DNA of 64,000 bases from Polynucleobacter sp. MWH-Berg-3C6 (GTDB lineage: Bacteria; Pseudomonadota; Gammaproteobacteria; Burkholderiales; Burkholderiaceae): positions 868,001 through 932,000 of the forward strand of contig NZ_JACVPN010000001.1 of the NCBI RefSeq assembly GCF_018881855.1, read 5' to 3'. Below are positions 36,682 through 47,169 of the stretch, in pieces. A program made the translations under genes and the position numbers. A model generated the notes under the pieces. That model was not told the DNA's origin, did not search any database, and worked only from the letters and a program-made list of their open reading frames with translations. Numbering within the stretch: the first letter of the stretch is position 1; the number at the start of each line of letters is the position of its first letter.

Positions 36682-38202
36682 ATGAACGCACCTCAAGCCT
36701 TTGATTCAAATGCTGATATCGGCCACTATGTTGGCGGCAGCGTACTAAACCCTAAAGATGGGCGCTTTGCCGATGTCTATAACCCCGCTAAAGGAGCTGT
36801 AGCTCGCCGCGTAGCCCTCGCCAGCCGTAAGGAAGTAGATGCCGCAGTAGCAGTTGCCCAAAAGGCTTTTGAAAGCTGGGGCCAAACTAGCCCACTACGA
36901 CGAGCCCGCATTCTTTTCAAATACTTGGAATTGCTCAACGCCAATCGCGATGCGTTAGCAGCCATCATTACTGCCGAACACGGCAAAGTATTTACTGATG
37001 CTCAGGGAGAAGTTACTCGTGGTATTGAGATTCTAGAATTTGCTACTGGCATCCCAGAATTACTTAAAGGTGACTACACCGAACAAGTCTCTACCGATAT
37101 TGATAATTGGATCATGCGCCAGCCTTTAGGTGTGGTTGCTGGTATTACCCCATTTAACTTCCCAGTCATGGTGCCAATGTGGATGTTCCCAGTAGCTATT
37201 GCCTGCGGCAATACTTTCATTCTCAAACCAAGCCCAACTGATCCATCAGCCTCGTTGTTTATGGCCAAGCTTCTCAAAGAAGCTGGTTTACCAGATGGTG
37301 TATTTAACGTCGTTCAAGGTGATAAAGAAGCGGTAGATGCCTTGATTGAAAATCCAGATGTTAAAGCGGTCAGCTTTGTTGGCTCCACACCAATAGCCAA
37401 CTACATCTATGAGCGTTGCGCCCATTTTGGCAAACGCTCTCAGGCTTTAGGCGGCGCTAAGAACCATATGGTCATCATGCCTGACGCAGATATTGATAAG
37501 GCAATTGATGCTCTGATAGGCGCTGCATACGGCTCTGCAGGCGAACGTTGTATGGCTATTTCAGTAGCGGTATTGGTTGGCGATGTTGCAGAAAAAATCA
37601 TGCCAAAACTGATCGAGCGCACCAAAACTCTCAAAGTAAAGAATGGTATGGAGCTTGATGCTGAAATGGGCCCTATTGTCACCAAGGCGGCCTTAGAGCG
37701 TATCACTGGCTACATCGAGAGCGGCGTTGCCTCTGGCGCCAAGTTATTAGTTGATGGTCGCGGCTTAAAAGTGCCGGGCAATGAAAATGGTTTCTTTATC
37801 GGCGGCACTCTCTTTGATAATGTTCAGCCTGATATGAAGATTTACCTTGAAGAAATCTTTGGACCGGTTCTCTCCTGTTTACGAGTAGCAAACTTTACCG
37901 ATGCCCTCAATCTAGTTAACTCTTGTGAGTTTGGCAACGGTGTTGCTTGCTTTACCAGTGATGGCAACATCGCCCGTGAATTTGCCCGCCGCGTCCAAGT
38001 TGGCATGGTTGGTATCAATGTGCCTATTCCAGTGCCGATGGCTTGGCATGGCTTTGGTGGCTGGAAGAAATCTATCTTTGGTGATATGAATGCCTATGGC
38101 AAAGAAGGAGTTCGCTTCTATACCAAGCAAAAGAGCGTAATGCAGCGCTGGCCTGAAAGTATTGCTAAAGGCGCAGAGTTTGTGATGCCAACCTCAAAGT
38201 AA
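36682..38202 (+). CDS. mmsA: CoA-acylating methylmalonate-semialdehyde dehydrogenase
   Basis: Oxidises (methyl)malonate semialdehyde to propionyl-CoA or acetyl-CoA with NAD and CoA, in valine, inositol or beta-alanine breakdown. The aldehyde dehydrogenase fold is complete at 506 residues. The catalytic cysteine is C290 in [11 protein letters not shown], the variant typical of the CoA-acylating branch. [20 protein letters not shown] and [13 protein letters not shown] line the NAD site, and the end reads KSVMQRWP as in MmsA. It stands alone, with OYE divergent upstream and a bidirectional terminator downstream. Propionyl-CoA made here could meet prpE's product pool. Confidence 0.93.
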   Translation: MNAPQAFDSNADIGHYVGGSVLNPKDGRFADVYNPAKGAVARRVALASRKEVDAAVAVAQKAFESWGQTSPLRRARILFKYLELLNANRDALAAIITAEHGKVFTDAQGEVTRGIEILEFATGIPELLKGDYTEQVSTDIDNWIMRQPLGVVAGITPFNFPVMVPMWMFPVAIACGNTFILKPSPTDPSASLFMAKLLKEAGLPDGVFNVVQGDKEAVDALIENPDVKAVSFVGSTPIANYIYERCAHFGKRSQALGGAKNHMVIMPDADIDKAIDALIGAAYGSAGERCMAISVAVLVGDVAEKIMPKLIERTKTLKVKNGMELDAEMGPIVTKAALERITGYIESGVASGAKLLVDGRGLKVPGNENGFFIGGTLFDNVQPDMKIYLEEIFGPVLSCLRVANFTDALNLVNSCEFGNGVACFTSDGNIAREFARRVQVGMVGINVPIPVPMAWHGFGGWKKSIFGDMNAYGKEGVRFYTKQKSVMQRWPESIAKGAEFVMPTSK

Positions 38203-38216
38203 TATAGTCCTGAAAT

Positions 38217-38248
38217 AAAAATAGCGATCTACGGATCGCTATTTTTTT
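38217..38248. terminator. Bidirectional intrinsic terminator between mmsA and the DUF1178 gene
   Basis: AAAATAGCGATC (38218-38229) pairs with GATCGCTATTTT (38234-38245) over 12 bp with a 4-base loop, followed by a T-run. It serves mmsA on the plus strand and, with its A-rich left side, the convergent gene on the minus strand. Confidence 0.92.
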
Positions 38249-38268
38249 ACTCTAAATGATTGAGCTTC

Positions 38269-38754
38269 TTATTGCAGGGTATTTTTAAACGCTGGCATCA
38301 AGGGCATTGCCAACACATCAATGCCCTCTTCTCTTAAAGCCTCAGCCTCATCTAATGTGGTCTGACCACGAATGCTTCGCTCAGGAGATTCCTTGTAGTG
38401 AATCTTTCTGGCTTCTTCAGCAAATGAATTACCGACATCCTCAGATCGACCCATGAGTTCACGCATACCTTTTAGAAAGGCTGCCTGAACTTGGGCTTCT
38501 AGATGAGAATGGTCTGGCCCTGTCAAAGCAACGACATCACCACTTAAGCTACCTGCGTCTGTTTTAGATACTGCCAACTCCGTTGAAGAAGATTTGGCGA
38601 TATGGGGAGCAGAGGGCATCCGGGAGATATCGGTACTGTCACATACAGGACAGGCAAGCATCCCCTTATCCTGTTGAGACAGGCAATCCTCTTCGGAGGC
38701 AAACCAGCCTTCAAAGCGGTGGTCTAGGGGGCAAGCAAGGTTATAAACTTTCAT
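38269..38754 (-). CDS. DUF1178 family protein
   Basis: A 161-residue protein of unknown function. It begins MKVYNLACPLDHRFEGWF, then has a CPVCDS motif around residue 36 that with the early cysteine suggests a small zinc-binding head. The middle is poorly conserved, and the C-terminal IHYKESPERSIRGQTTLDEA with EALREEGIDVLAMP is characteristic of the DUF1178 family. It lies 65 bp downstream of the NUDIX gene in the same direction. Confidence 0.88.
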   Translation of the reverse strand: MKVYNLACPLDHRFEGWFASEEDCLSQQDKGMLACPVCDSTDISRMPSAPHIAKSSSTELAVSKTDAGSLSGDVVALTGPDHSHLEAQVQAAFLKGMRELMGRSEDVGNSFAEEARKIHYKESPERSIRGQTTLDEAEALREEGIDVLAMPLMPAFKNTLQ

Positions 38755-38819
38755 AAAGCCTATATAAGGGCAAAAGTGCTAAATTCAATACCCTTATTTT
38801 AATCGGGATTGCTCAAACC

Positions 38820-39419
38820 CTATTTAATCGGCTGGGGATGAACTAAGCCTCGGCGATAACGGTCTAACCAGTAGGTGGAGATGGTCGTTTTAACGTCTGT
38901 AATCTCACCTTCCTCTACCCATGCAATGAGCTGCTCTAGAGGGGCTGCAAAAACATCCAAAAACTCTTCCTCATCTAAATGACTGGCACCGGGCATTAGA
39001 TCCTCGGCCAAATAGATATCAATAAATTCAGTGGAATAAGAAATCACGGGATGTATGCGGCGGATATAGCTCCACTTTTTCGCTGTATATCCAGTTTCCT
39101 CTGCAAGCTCTCGTTGTGCACACAAAAGCGGATTTTCATTGGGATCCAATTTACCCGCCGGAATTTCAATACAGGCTTTGGCAATCGGATAACGATACTG
39201 ACGCTCTAAGAGTACCCTGCCGTCATCCAATAAAGCAAGAATGGCAACAGCACCAGGATGCGTTAAATATTCTCTAACCGTCTCTTGTCCATCAGGCAAT
39301 GAAACCGTATCGCGCTTCATATTGAGAAAGATGCCGCCATAGATATCCTCACCAGAAATGCGCTCCTCACGTAAATGATGATCACCGCTGGGTAAATCTT
39401 TGAATGATTTCTCGGTCAT
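38820..39419 (-). CDS. NUDIX hydrolase, ADP-ribose pyrophosphatase type
   Basis: A 199-residue NUDIX enzyme that probably hydrolyses ADP-ribose or a related nucleotide sugar. The start at 39419 (MTEKSFKDLP) is chosen; an upstream in-frame extension to 39470 has no support. The NUDIX box is complete: GKLDPNENPLLCAQRELAEE followed by TGY. The preceding RQYRYPIAKACIEIPAG is typical of the ADP-ribose pyrophosphatase (NudF) group. It lies between the nuo operon terminator and the DUF1178 gene. Confidence 0.88.
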   Translation of the reverse strand: MTEKSFKDLPSGDHHLREERISGEDIYGGIFLNMKRDTVSLPDGQETVREYLTHPGAVAILALLDDGRVLLERQYRYPIAKACIEIPAGKLDPNENPLLCAQRELAEETGYTAKKWSYIRRIHPVISYSTEFIDIYLAEDLMPGASHLDEEEFLDVFAAPLEQLIAWVEEGEITDVKTTISTYWLDRYRRGLVHPQPIK

Positions 39420-39506
39420 AAATGAATACCTCGTTTGTGGTGTCTCGATAATACAAAAATTCAATGGCAATCAGGCGGTTCGTTTCTCACCACCCCCAAA
39501 AAGAAC

Positions 39507-39529
39507 AAAGGCCCCGTATAGGAGCCTTT
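39507..39529 (-). terminator. Intrinsic terminator of the nuo operon
   Basis: Positions 39507-39515 and 39521-39529 form a 9-bp stem (one G-U) with a 5-base loop. On the minus strand the stem ends in TTT, then GTTC and five Ts. It lies 22 bp after the nuoN stop. Confidence 0.8.
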
Positions 39530-39550
39530 ATACCTAGATCGGAATCAGGA

Positions 39551-41050
39551 TCAAGAGCCCAATAATGTGCGGCGCATTGCGTCTAGACAAAGACTCATTA
39601 AACCAGCAGGAACAATTCCAAGGGCCAATACCAAAATGCAATTGAGGCTCAGGATGCTCTTTGCATAGCCAGAGCCGCTAACGGCCATGTCATGCACTGG
39701 CTCATCAAAGTACATTACCTTCACTACACGTAAGTAATAGAAGGCACCGATCAAGGAGGCCATCACAGCAATAATGGCTAAGAAGGTGTGCTCTCCATCA
39801 ACCAAAGCCTCTAGAACACCCAATTTAGCGGCAAAGCCTACTGTTGGCGGAATACCAGCTAAAGAGAACATCATCACCAAACCGATAAAGGCAAACCAAG
39901 GATGCTTCTTATTAAGGCCCTTTAGGCCATCCAGAGTTTCGCAGTCATAGCCTTTGCGTGAGAGTGCCATTAACAAACCGAAGGTGCCTAGTGTCGTTAA
40001 TACATAGGTAATGGCATAAAACATAGAGGCGCTAAATGCATGCTCATCAAATACCGACAACATACCCAAAAGAACGAAGCCCATTTGAGCAATTGCAGAA
40101 TAAGCCAGCATCCGCTTGACGTTAGTTTGGGCAATCGCAGTAACGTTACCAACAACCAAAGAAAGCACAGCCAAGACCACTAGCATCGGCTGCCAATCAC
40201 CCATCAGTGGCAACAAAGTGTTTATTAATAAACGGAATAACAAAGCAAATGCAGCAATCTTAGGTGCAGCAGCGATCATCAATGTTACCGCTGTTGGTGC
40301 GCCTTGATACACATCCGGCACCCACATATGGAAAGGAACAACGCCAAGCTTAAATGCTAAGCCAGACACAATAAAGACCAAACCAAATGCCATGACCAAA
40401 TGATTAATGCGTGGATCAGCGACAGTTTTAAAGATCTCAATCAGATCAAGAGAGCCTGTTACGCCATACAGCATAGACATGCCATATAACAAAAATCCTG
40501 AAGCTAGAGCGCCCAATATAAAGTACTTAATACCGGCTTCTACACTCTTCTCGCTGTTGTGGCGCATTGCGACTAATGCATAGGTTGGGAGCGCCATTAG
40601 TTCCAGGCCGAGATATAAGGTTAAAAGATTGGCGCCAGAGATCAATACCATTTGACCGAGCAAAGCCAGTAGCGCCAGAACAATAAAGTCTGGGCGGAAC
40701 ATCGCACGGTCGGTGAGATATTGCTTTGAGTAAATCAAACTGACCAGTACAGCACCACATGAGCAGGCTTTAAGTAAATTAGATAAAGGATCTGATTGAA
40801 ATAAGCCGTTCATAGCTACGAGCGCTGGATCTCCCATGCGGCCAACGAATGCAAAAATCAGGTAAACCAACAAGATGATGGTGAAGAAATAAACAAAGCC
40901 TACTCCGCGTGGAGTATGGAAGATATCCTGCTCTACACCAGGAGTAGCAACCACCCTCTCAGGAACATAAACACTAGCAACCAATAACAAACAGGTTGCT
41001 ACAAGTAAAACGAGTTCCGGCAGGACAGCGTATAGATCAAATTCTTGCAT
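39551..41050 (-). CDS. nuoN: NADH-quinone oxidoreductase subunit N
   Basis: One of the three antiporter-like proton-pumping subunits in the membrane arm of complex I. The 499 residues carry about 14 membrane segments. Conserved charged residues of the pump are visible in [17 protein letters not shown] (the TM5 glutamate), [21 protein letters not shown] (TM7 lysine region) and [13 protein letters not shown]. It is the last gene of the operon and is followed by a terminator. Confidence 0.97.
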   Translation of the reverse strand: MQEFDLYAVLPELVLLVATCLLLVASVYVPERVVATPGVEQDIFHTPRGVGFVYFFTIILLVYLIFAFVGRMGDPALVAMNGLFQSDPLSNLLKACSCGAVLVSLIYSKQYLTDRAMFRPDFIVLALLALLGQMVLISGANLLTLYLGLELMALPTYALVAMRHNSEKSVEAGIKYFILGALASGFLLYGMSMLYGVTGSLDLIEIFKTVADPRINHLVMAFGLVFIVSGLAFKLGVVPFHMWVPDVYQGAPTAVTLMIAAAPKIAAFALLFRLLINTLLPLMGDWQPMLVVLAVLSLVVGNVTAIAQTNVKRMLAYSAIAQMGFVLLGMLSVFDEHAFSASMFYAITYVLTTLGTFGLLMALSRKGYDCETLDGLKGLNKKHPWFAFIGLVMMFSLAGIPPTVGFAAKLGVLEALVDGEHTFLAIIAVMASLIGAFYYLRVVKVMYFDEPVHDMAVSGSGYAKSILSLNCILVLALGIVPAGLMSLCLDAMRRTLLGS

Positions 41051-41060
41051 TTGCTTTTAC

Positions 41061-42527
41061 TCAGAGTTTGCTTACAGCAACATGCTGTAGCAGATTAATA
41101 ACGGCAGGATGAATGATGTCTGTAAATGGTTTTGGATATACGCCCATACCAATCACACAGATACTTAATACAGTCATCATAAAATATTCACGCGCGTTGA
41201 GGTCTTTTAATTCCTCAACATGAGCATTAGTGATGGCGCCAAAGAATACGCGTTTCACCATCCACAATGAGTAAGCTGCACCCAGAATCAAAGCTGTTGC
41301 AGCCAAGATACCAATGACAAAGTCATAATCGACTGCCGCCAAGATCACCATGAACTCACCAACGAATCCTGAAGTGGCTGGTAAACCGCAGTTTGCCATG
41401 GCCATTAATACTGCAAAGACTGTAAATGCAGGCATACGATGTACTACGCCACCGTAATCAGCAATCTGACGGGTATGCATACGGTCATAGAGCACACCAA
41501 TTGAGAGGAACATTGCGCCAGCTACAAAGCCATGCGAAATCATCTGCACAATACCGCCCTCAATACCCAATGGGCTAAAGAGGAAGAAACCAAGGGTTAC
41601 AAAGCCCATGTGCGCAACCGATGAATAAGCCACCAGCTTCTTCATATCCTTTTGCACCAAAGCTACTGCACCAACATAAATAACAGCAACTAATGATAGG
41701 AAGATGATGAACGGGCCAAGGTATTGACTAGCATCTGGGGCAATTGGTAATGAAAAGCGTAAGAAACCATAGGCGCCAAGCTTCAACATGATCGCAGCCA
41801 ACACCACGGAACCGCCTGTAGGTGCTTCAACGTGGACGTCTGGCAACCAAGTATGCAATGGCCACATTGGAACCTTAACAGCAAAAGCCATAAAGAACGC
41901 GAAGAACAGCAATATTTGCTCAACGATATCTAGGCGAGCATTTTGCCAAACTAAGATATCAAAGCTATTGGTCACGTTATACAAATAGAGCATGGCAACC
42001 AAGGTCAATAAGGAGCCGAGCAAGGTATATAAGAAGAATTTAAATGCTGCGTAAATACGATTGTGGCCACCCCATACGCCAATAATGATGTACATCGGTA
42101 TTAGGGTTGCCTCAAAGAAGACATAGAACAACAAGGCATCAAGAGCACAAAAGACACCAATCATCAAACCAGAAAGGATCATGAAAGAGGCCATGTACTG
42201 CGATACCTTGGTATCAATCACTTCCCAGGCTGCAATCACTACAAAAATATTGATGAACGCTGTTAGAACAATGAACCAAACAGAGATGCCATCAATGCCG
42301 AGGAAATAATTGATGTCGTAACGCGGTATCCAGCTAATCTTTTCAACAAACTGCATGCCTGGATTAGCAATATCAAACTGAATAATCAACGGTAGTGTTG
42401 CAATAAAACCGATGATCGAGCCTATCAGCGCTAACCAACGAACGCCAGCAGATGGCTTATCAGACCCATAGAACAAAATAATGAGTCCAAAAACAATCGG
42501 GGTCCAGATGGCGTAAGAAAGAATCAT
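41061..42527 (-). CDS. nuoM: NADH-quinone oxidoreductase subunit M
   Basis: Antiporter-like proton-pumping subunit of complex I, 488 residues with about 14 membrane segments. Signatures are FFEATLIPMYIIIGVWGG (TM5 glutamate), AVKVPMWPLHTWLPDVHVEA (TM7 lysine) and KKLVAYSSVAHMGFVTLG (TM8 lysine). It lies 10 bp upstream of nuoN and 24 bp downstream of nuoL in the same operon. Confidence 0.97.
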   Translation of the reverse strand: MILSYAIWTPIVFGLIILFYGSDKPSAGVRWLALIGSIIGFIATLPLIIQFDIANPGMQFVEKISWIPRYDINYFLGIDGISVWFIVLTAFINIFVVIAAWEVIDTKVSQYMASFMILSGLMIGVFCALDALLFYVFFEATLIPMYIIIGVWGGHNRIYAAFKFFLYTLLGSLLTLVAMLYLYNVTNSFDILVWQNARLDIVEQILLFFAFFMAFAVKVPMWPLHTWLPDVHVEAPTGGSVVLAAIMLKLGAYGFLRFSLPIAPDASQYLGPFIIFLSLVAVIYVGAVALVQKDMKKLVAYSSVAHMGFVTLGFFLFSPLGIEGGIVQMISHGFVAGAMFLSIGVLYDRMHTRQIADYGGVVHRMPAFTVFAVLMAMANCGLPATSGFVGEFMVILAAVDYDFVIGILAATALILGAAYSLWMVKRVFFGAITNAHVEELKDLNAREYFMMTVLSICVIGMGVYPKPFTDIIHPAVINLLQHVAVSKL

Positions 42528-42551
42528 AATGGCTACTTAAGTAACAAAGGC

Positions 42552-44609
42552 CTAGCGAACAAAAGGCAGGTAAGCGTACAAAACCCAGGCTAGCAATGCC
42601 GCTAAACCTGCAATCATTGCAAAGGCGTAGTGATAAAGGTAACCGGATTGCAAATGTCGTATGACACCGGCAAAGCGCCCTACTGTGTACGCACTGCCGT
42701 TAACAAAGAAACCGTCAATGACCTTCTGGTCACCGCGGTGCCATAAGATCCCACCGATCCAAATAAGGCCTTTGGCAAATACAGCCTGATTCAAATCATC
42801 AAGATAGTATTTGTTATCGAATAATTTTTTGATTGGTGCAAAAGTTTCTGCAAATTTAGCAGGCAACTTCGGAGCCCAGAGGTAACCGATTGCAGCTGTT
42901 AATACTCCCAGCACAACTAATAGCAATACTGGCGTAGTAAACGCATGGATTGCCATCGCTATAGGGCCATGGAATTCATCTTCGAGCTCTTTCATGATCG
43001 GATGACGCACCACATCAATAAAGATGGAGTCGCCAAAGAATGTGCCGAACAACAAAGACGTAATGGTGTAGAAACCAATAATCACGGAAGGGATTGCCAA
43101 GAGAATCAATGGCACCGTCACAACCGCAGGAGACTCATGCGGTTTCTCACCGGGAGCTAAACCATGATGAGCATGATCATCGCCCTGCTCTGCATGCCCA
43201 TGATGATCGTGTGCATGAGAGTCAGCATGACCCCAACGTGCCTTGCCATGAAATACCCAGAAGTACAAACGGAATGAATACAAGGCTGTCACAAAAACGC
43301 TTGCCATCACCGCAAAGTAAGCGAAGCCTGAGCCTGGAATATGGCTAGCAGCAACCGCCTCAATAATGGAATCCTTAGAATAGAAGCCAGAGAAGAATGG
43401 TGTACCAATCAAAGCTAAGTTTCCGAGCAACATCATCAGGCAAGTAATTGGCATGTATTTCCAGAGGCCACCCATCTTGCGCATATCTTGCTCATGGTGC
43501 ATACCTAAAATCACGCTACCGGCAGCAAGGAATAAAAGCGCCTTAAAGAAAGCATGCGTCATCAAGTGGAAGATGGCTACTGGATAGGCTGATACACCCA
43601 AAGCTACAGTCATGTAACCCAATTGGGAAAGAGTCGAATAAGCGACCACCCTTTTGATATCGTTTTGCACAATACCTAAGAAGCCCATGAAGAGCGCAGT
43701 AATCGATCCAATGATCAAGATAAAGCTCAAGGCTACATCTGAAAGTTCAAATAATGGTGACATGCGTGACACCATGAAGATGCCTGCGGTCACCATAGTC
43801 GCCGCATGAATCAATGCCGAAATGGGAGTTGGACCTTCCATCGAATCTGGCAGCCAGACGTGTAATGGAAATTGCGCTGATTTACCCATAGCACCAATAA
43901 ACAAGCAGATACAGGCAACAGTGAGCAAGCTCCAGTTAGTGCCAGGTAAGGTTTGTGCTGCTAAAGCAGAGTTCTGAGCAAAGATCACGTCGTATTGCAT
44001 TGAGCCAGTGCTTGCCAGTAGTAGGCCAATACCGAGAATGAAACCAAAGTCACCAACACGATTTACCAAGAATGCCTTCATGTTGGCAAATACAGCAGAC
44101 TGGCGCTCGAAATAGAAGCCAATCAGGAGATAGGAAACTACACCCACTGCTTCCCAGCCAAAGAAAAGTTGCAAGAGGTTATTACTCATCACCAACATCA
44201 ACATGGCGAAGGTAAATAAAGAGATATAAGAGAAGAAACGGTTGTAACCCTCTTCACCCTTCATATAGCCAATGGTATAAATGTGAACCATAAGTGATAC
44301 AAAGGTCACCACACACATCATAGTTGCTGTTAATGGATCAATTAAGAAACCAATATCCAGATTCAACTCACCTAATTGCATCCAGCGGTATACAGTGCCG
44401 TTGAAATAGAAACCATCCATCACTTGCACTAAAACATTGCAAGAAAGTGCAAATGCAATTGCGACACCCAAAATCGTGACAAATTGGCATGCGCCATGAC
44501 CGATACGATTGCCACCCAATTTAGTGCCAAAGAAACCGGCAATCATGGAGCCAATTAATGGCGCCAGAGGAATTGCGCAGAGAACAGGAATGTTTAAGGT
44601 CAATTGCAT
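42552..44609 (-). CDS. nuoL: NADH-quinone oxidoreductase subunit L
   Basis: The distal proton-pumping subunit of complex I, 685 residues. About 16 membrane segments are expected, including the long lateral helix near the C-terminus. Pump signatures are FFGWEAVGVVSYLLIGFYF (TM5 glutamate), GKSAQFPLHVWLPDSMEGPTP (TM7 lysine) and KRVVAYSTLSQLGYM. A histidine-rich cytoplasmic or periplasmic loop lies at about 457-482, with at least ten histidines, which is absent from the E. coli protein. The ATG is 2 bp after the nuoK stop. Confidence 0.97.
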   Translation of the reverse strand: MQLTLNIPVLCAIPLAPLIGSMIAGFFGTKLGGNRIGHGACQFVTILGVAIAFALSCNVLVQVMDGFYFNGTVYRWMQLGELNLDIGFLIDPLTATMMCVVTFVSLMVHIYTIGYMKGEEGYNRFFSYISLFTFAMLMLVMSNNLLQLFFGWEAVGVVSYLLIGFYFERQSAVFANMKAFLVNRVGDFGFILGIGLLLASTGSMQYDVIFAQNSALAAQTLPGTNWSLLTVACICLFIGAMGKSAQFPLHVWLPDSMEGPTPISALIHAATMVTAGIFMVSRMSPLFELSDVALSFILIIGSITALFMGFLGIVQNDIKRVVAYSTLSQLGYMTVALGVSAYPVAIFHLMTHAFFKALLFLAAGSVILGMHHEQDMRKMGGLWKYMPITCLMMLLGNLALIGTPFFSGFYSKDSIIEAVAASHIPGSGFAYFAVMASVFVTALYSFRLYFWVFHGKARWGHADSHAHDHHGHAEQGDDHAHHGLAPGEKPHESPAVVTVPLILLAIPSVIIGFYTITSLLFGTFFGDSIFIDVVRHPIMKELEDEFHGPIAMAIHAFTTPVLLLVVLGVLTAAIGYLWAPKLPAKFAETFAPIKKLFDNKYYLDDLNQAVFAKGLIWIGGILWHRGDQKVIDGFFVNGSAYTVGRFAGVIRHLQSGYLYHYAFAMIAGLAALLAWVLYAYLPFVR

Positions 44610-44611
44610 GA

Positions 44612-44920
44612 CTAGCCTTTTAGGTGGTCAAGATCCTCGGCATTAATGGTGTCAACCTTGCGGAAGAGCACAACCAAGATTGCCAAGCCGATAGCTGCCT
44701 CAGCAGCTGCCACAGTCAGAATAAAGAATACGAATACTTGACCTGCCATATCACTCAAATAATGGGAGAAAGCAACAAAGTTCATATTGACCGCTAGAAG
44801 CATCAATTCAATTGCCATCAAGAGTACGATGACATTCTTACGATTTAAGAAGATGCCAATAACACTGGTAGCAAATAAAATTGCGCCAAGTACTAAATAG
44901 TGAGCTAGAGTGATATTCAT
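44612..44920 (-). CDS. nuoK: NADH-quinone oxidoreductase subunit K
   Basis: A small three-helix membrane subunit of complex I, 102 residues, related to MrpC. Conserved glutamates of the proton path are in [17 protein letters not shown] and [14 protein letters not shown]. It overlaps nuoJ by 4 bp (ATGA) and is followed by nuoL after 2 bp. Confidence 0.97.
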   Translation of the reverse strand: MNITLAHYLVLGAILFATSVIGIFLNRKNVIVLLMAIELMLLAVNMNFVAFSHYLSDMAGQVFVFFILTVAAAEAAIGLAILVVLFRKVDTINAEDLDHLKG

Positions 44921-45564
44921 TTCTTCTCCCCTCTAGAGTCTTGCTTAGCAGCCAAATCCGAACCCATCTTCACAACACGCATCCGGTCTGCTGCAACCAC
45001 ATTAACTTGCTCATGAATATTTTGTGATTTCGAATCCTTGCGATTGCGCAGTGTCAAAGCTACAGCAGCAATAATGGCTACTAAGAGGATGACACCAGCG
45101 ACCTCAAAGGCATAAACATAATCTACAAAAATCAATCTGCCCAGAGCTAATGTATTGTTGGCGGCAATCTCATCTGGCATTGGCTGTACAGGTGCATTTG
45201 TGCCTATAAAGCTACGAATGATCACAATCGATAGCTCCAAAACAATGACAGCGCCCATTAAGAAAGCAACAGGCAAATACTTTCTGAAGTCACGGCGTAA
45301 ATGCTCCAAATCGAGATCCAACATCATCACCACGAATAGGAAAAGAACCATCACGGCACCTACATAAACCAAGATAAGTGCCAGGCTCAAGAACTCAGCT
45401 TTCAGAAGCATCCAAAGACCAGAAGCGCAGAAGAATGCTAGAACTAAAAATAATGCAGCATGCACTGGGTTACGAGCTGTAATCACCCGTAGCGCAGAAA
45501 TAACAAGCAAGCCTGCAAATCCGTAGAAGAAAATAGCAAATAAAGTGGATGGATCAAATGTCAT
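44917..45564 (-). CDS. nuoJ: NADH-quinone oxidoreductase subunit J
   Basis: Five-helix membrane subunit of complex I, 215 residues. The third helix region [21 protein letters not shown] contains the pi-bulge stretch typical of NuoJ. The C-terminal 40 residues are polar and charged, somewhat longer than in E. coli (184 residues). It overlaps nuoK by 4 bp. Confidence 0.97.
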   Translation of the reverse strand: MTFDPSTLFAIFFYGFAGLLVISALRVITARNPVHAALFLVLAFFCASGLWMLLKAEFLSLALILVYVGAVMVLFLFVVMMLDLDLEHLRRDFRKYLPVAFLMGAVIVLELSIVIIRSFIGTNAPVQPMPDEIAANNTLALGRLIFVDYVYAFEVAGVILLVAIIAAVALTLRNRKDSKSQNIHEQVNVVAADRMRVVKMGSDLAAKQDSRGEKK

Positions 45565-45584
45565 AGTGATTGTGCTCTATCCGA

Positions 45585-46076
45585 TTAGCGATAAGGTGCA
45601 TCAGCTGCACGGTTAGCGGCAATATCTTTTTCGTACTTATCGCCTACAGCCAAAAGCATGTCTTTTGTGAAATACAAATCACCGCGCTTGTCGCCAAAAT
45701 ACTCAAAAATATTGGTTTCAACGATAGCATCAACAGGACAAGCTTCTTCACAGAAACCGCAGAAGATACATTTAGTTAAATCAATGTCATAGCGCGTTGT
45801 GCGACGGGTACCATCATCACGCTGAGCTGTTTCAATCGTGATGGCGTATGCAGGACACACCGCTTCACACAACTTACAGCCAATACAACGTTCTTCGCCG
45901 CTTTCATAACGACGTAAAGCATGAAGTCCACGGAAACGTGGGGACAATGGCGTCTTCTCTTCTGGGTATTGAACAGTAATTTTGGGTTTAAAGAGATAGC
46001 GACCGGTAATAGACATACCAGTCAAAATGTCTTTGAGCATCAAGCTATCGAGGAATTGGGAAATTTTCTTAAACAT
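45585..46076 (-). CDS. nuoI: NADH-quinone oxidoreductase subunit I
   Basis: The ferredoxin-like subunit that carries clusters N6a and N6b in the electron path of complex I. Two complete 4Fe-4S motifs are seen, [12 protein letters not shown] (about 61-72) and [12 protein letters not shown] (about 100-111). Length is 163 residues, as in alpha/betaproteobacteria and mitochondria. It lies 20 bp upstream of nuoJ and 11 bp downstream of nuoH. Confidence 0.98.
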   Translation of the reverse strand: MFKKISQFLDSLMLKDILTGMSITGRYLFKPKITVQYPEEKTPLSPRFRGLHALRRYESGEERCIGCKLCEAVCPAYAITIETAQRDDGTRRTTRYDIDLTKCIFCGFCEEACPVDAIVETNIFEYFGDKRGDLYFTKDMLLAVGDKYEKDIAANRAADAPYR

Positions 46077-46087
46077 GATTGATCAAC

Positions 46088-47161
46088 TTATTTCCAAATA
46101 TTCCATGGTGACACTACCCATGCACCAACGACAACCACCCAGAATACTGAGATGGGAATAAAGATCTTCCAACCCAAACGCATGATTTGGTCATAGCGAT
46201 AGCGTGGCAAAGTGGCACGCAACCAAATCACACAGGACAAGAGGAAGAAGGTTTTACCAAATAGCCAGAAGAAACCTGGGATATCGCGCAGAATCGGCAA
46301 ATCAACAATAGGCAACCATCCACCGAGGAACATGATCGATGCGACAGCTGCAATCAAGATCATATTGGCATATTCAGCCAAGAAGAACATCGCAAAAGAC
46401 ATCCCTGAATACTCAACCATATGTCCAGCAACAATCTCCGACTCACCTTCAACTACGTCAAACGGGTGACGATTGGTTTCAGCAACGCCAGAAATAAAGT
46501 AGATCAAGAACATTGGTAGCAATGGCAACCAATTCCAAGAGAGGAAGTTCAGACCCATCTCTGCAAAGAAGCCCTGCTCTTGTGAAGCAACAATAGTGCT
46601 CAGATTCAAAGAGCCCGAGGTCAATAAGACGGTGACCAAGGCAAAGCCCATAGCAATCTCGTAAGAGATCATTTGCGCCGAAGCCCGCATTGCACCTAAG
46701 AATGGGTATTTAGAGTTTGAAGACCAACCGGCAAGAATGACACCATACACACCAATCGATGAAATCGCCATGATATATAGCAGGCCAGCATTGACATCGG
46801 CAAGAACCATCTTGGCTTGAAAAGGAATCACTGCCCAAGCTGCAAAAGCAGGCATGATGACCATGATTGGGGCAATGAAGTACAAAACCTTAGAAGCTTG
46901 AGCAGGAGCAATGATCTCCTTCATTAAAAGCTTCAATGCATCAGCAATCGGCTGCAACAATCCTAGTGGACCAACGCGATTAGGCCCAAGACGGATATGC
47001 ATCCAGCCAATGAGCTTTCTTTCCCAAAGAGTTAGGTACGCTACGCAGCCAAACATTGGTAATACGATGATGACAATACGCACCAAAGCCCAAACAAGCG
47101 GCCATAAAGAACCGAAGATGGCTTCGCCCTGGGTTGTGATGAGGCTCAAGAAATTATCCAT
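46088..47161 (-). CDS. nuoH: NADH-quinone oxidoreductase subunit H
   Basis: The eight-helix membrane subunit that forms the quinone chamber and the first proton channel of complex I. Length is 357 residues. Conserved segments are [33 protein letters not shown] and [23 protein letters not shown], which carries the acidic loop at the quinone site. It lies 8 bp after the nuoG stop. Confidence 0.98.
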   Translation of the reverse strand: MDNFLSLITTQGEAIFGSLWPLVWALVRIVIIVLPMFGCVAYLTLWERKLIGWMHIRLGPNRVGPLGLLQPIADALKLLMKEIIAPAQASKVLYFIAPIMVIMPAFAAWAVIPFQAKMVLADVNAGLLYIMAISSIGVYGVILAGWSSNSKYPFLGAMRASAQMISYEIAMGFALVTVLLTSGSLNLSTIVASQEQGFFAEMGLNFLSWNWLPLLPMFLIYFISGVAETNRHPFDVVEGESEIVAGHMVEYSGMSFAMFFLAEYANMILIAAVASIMFLGGWLPIVDLPILRDIPGFFWLFGKTFFLLSCVIWLRATLPRYRYDQIMRLGWKIFIPISVFWVVVVGAWVVSPWNIWK

Positions 47162-47169
47162 CTACTACC

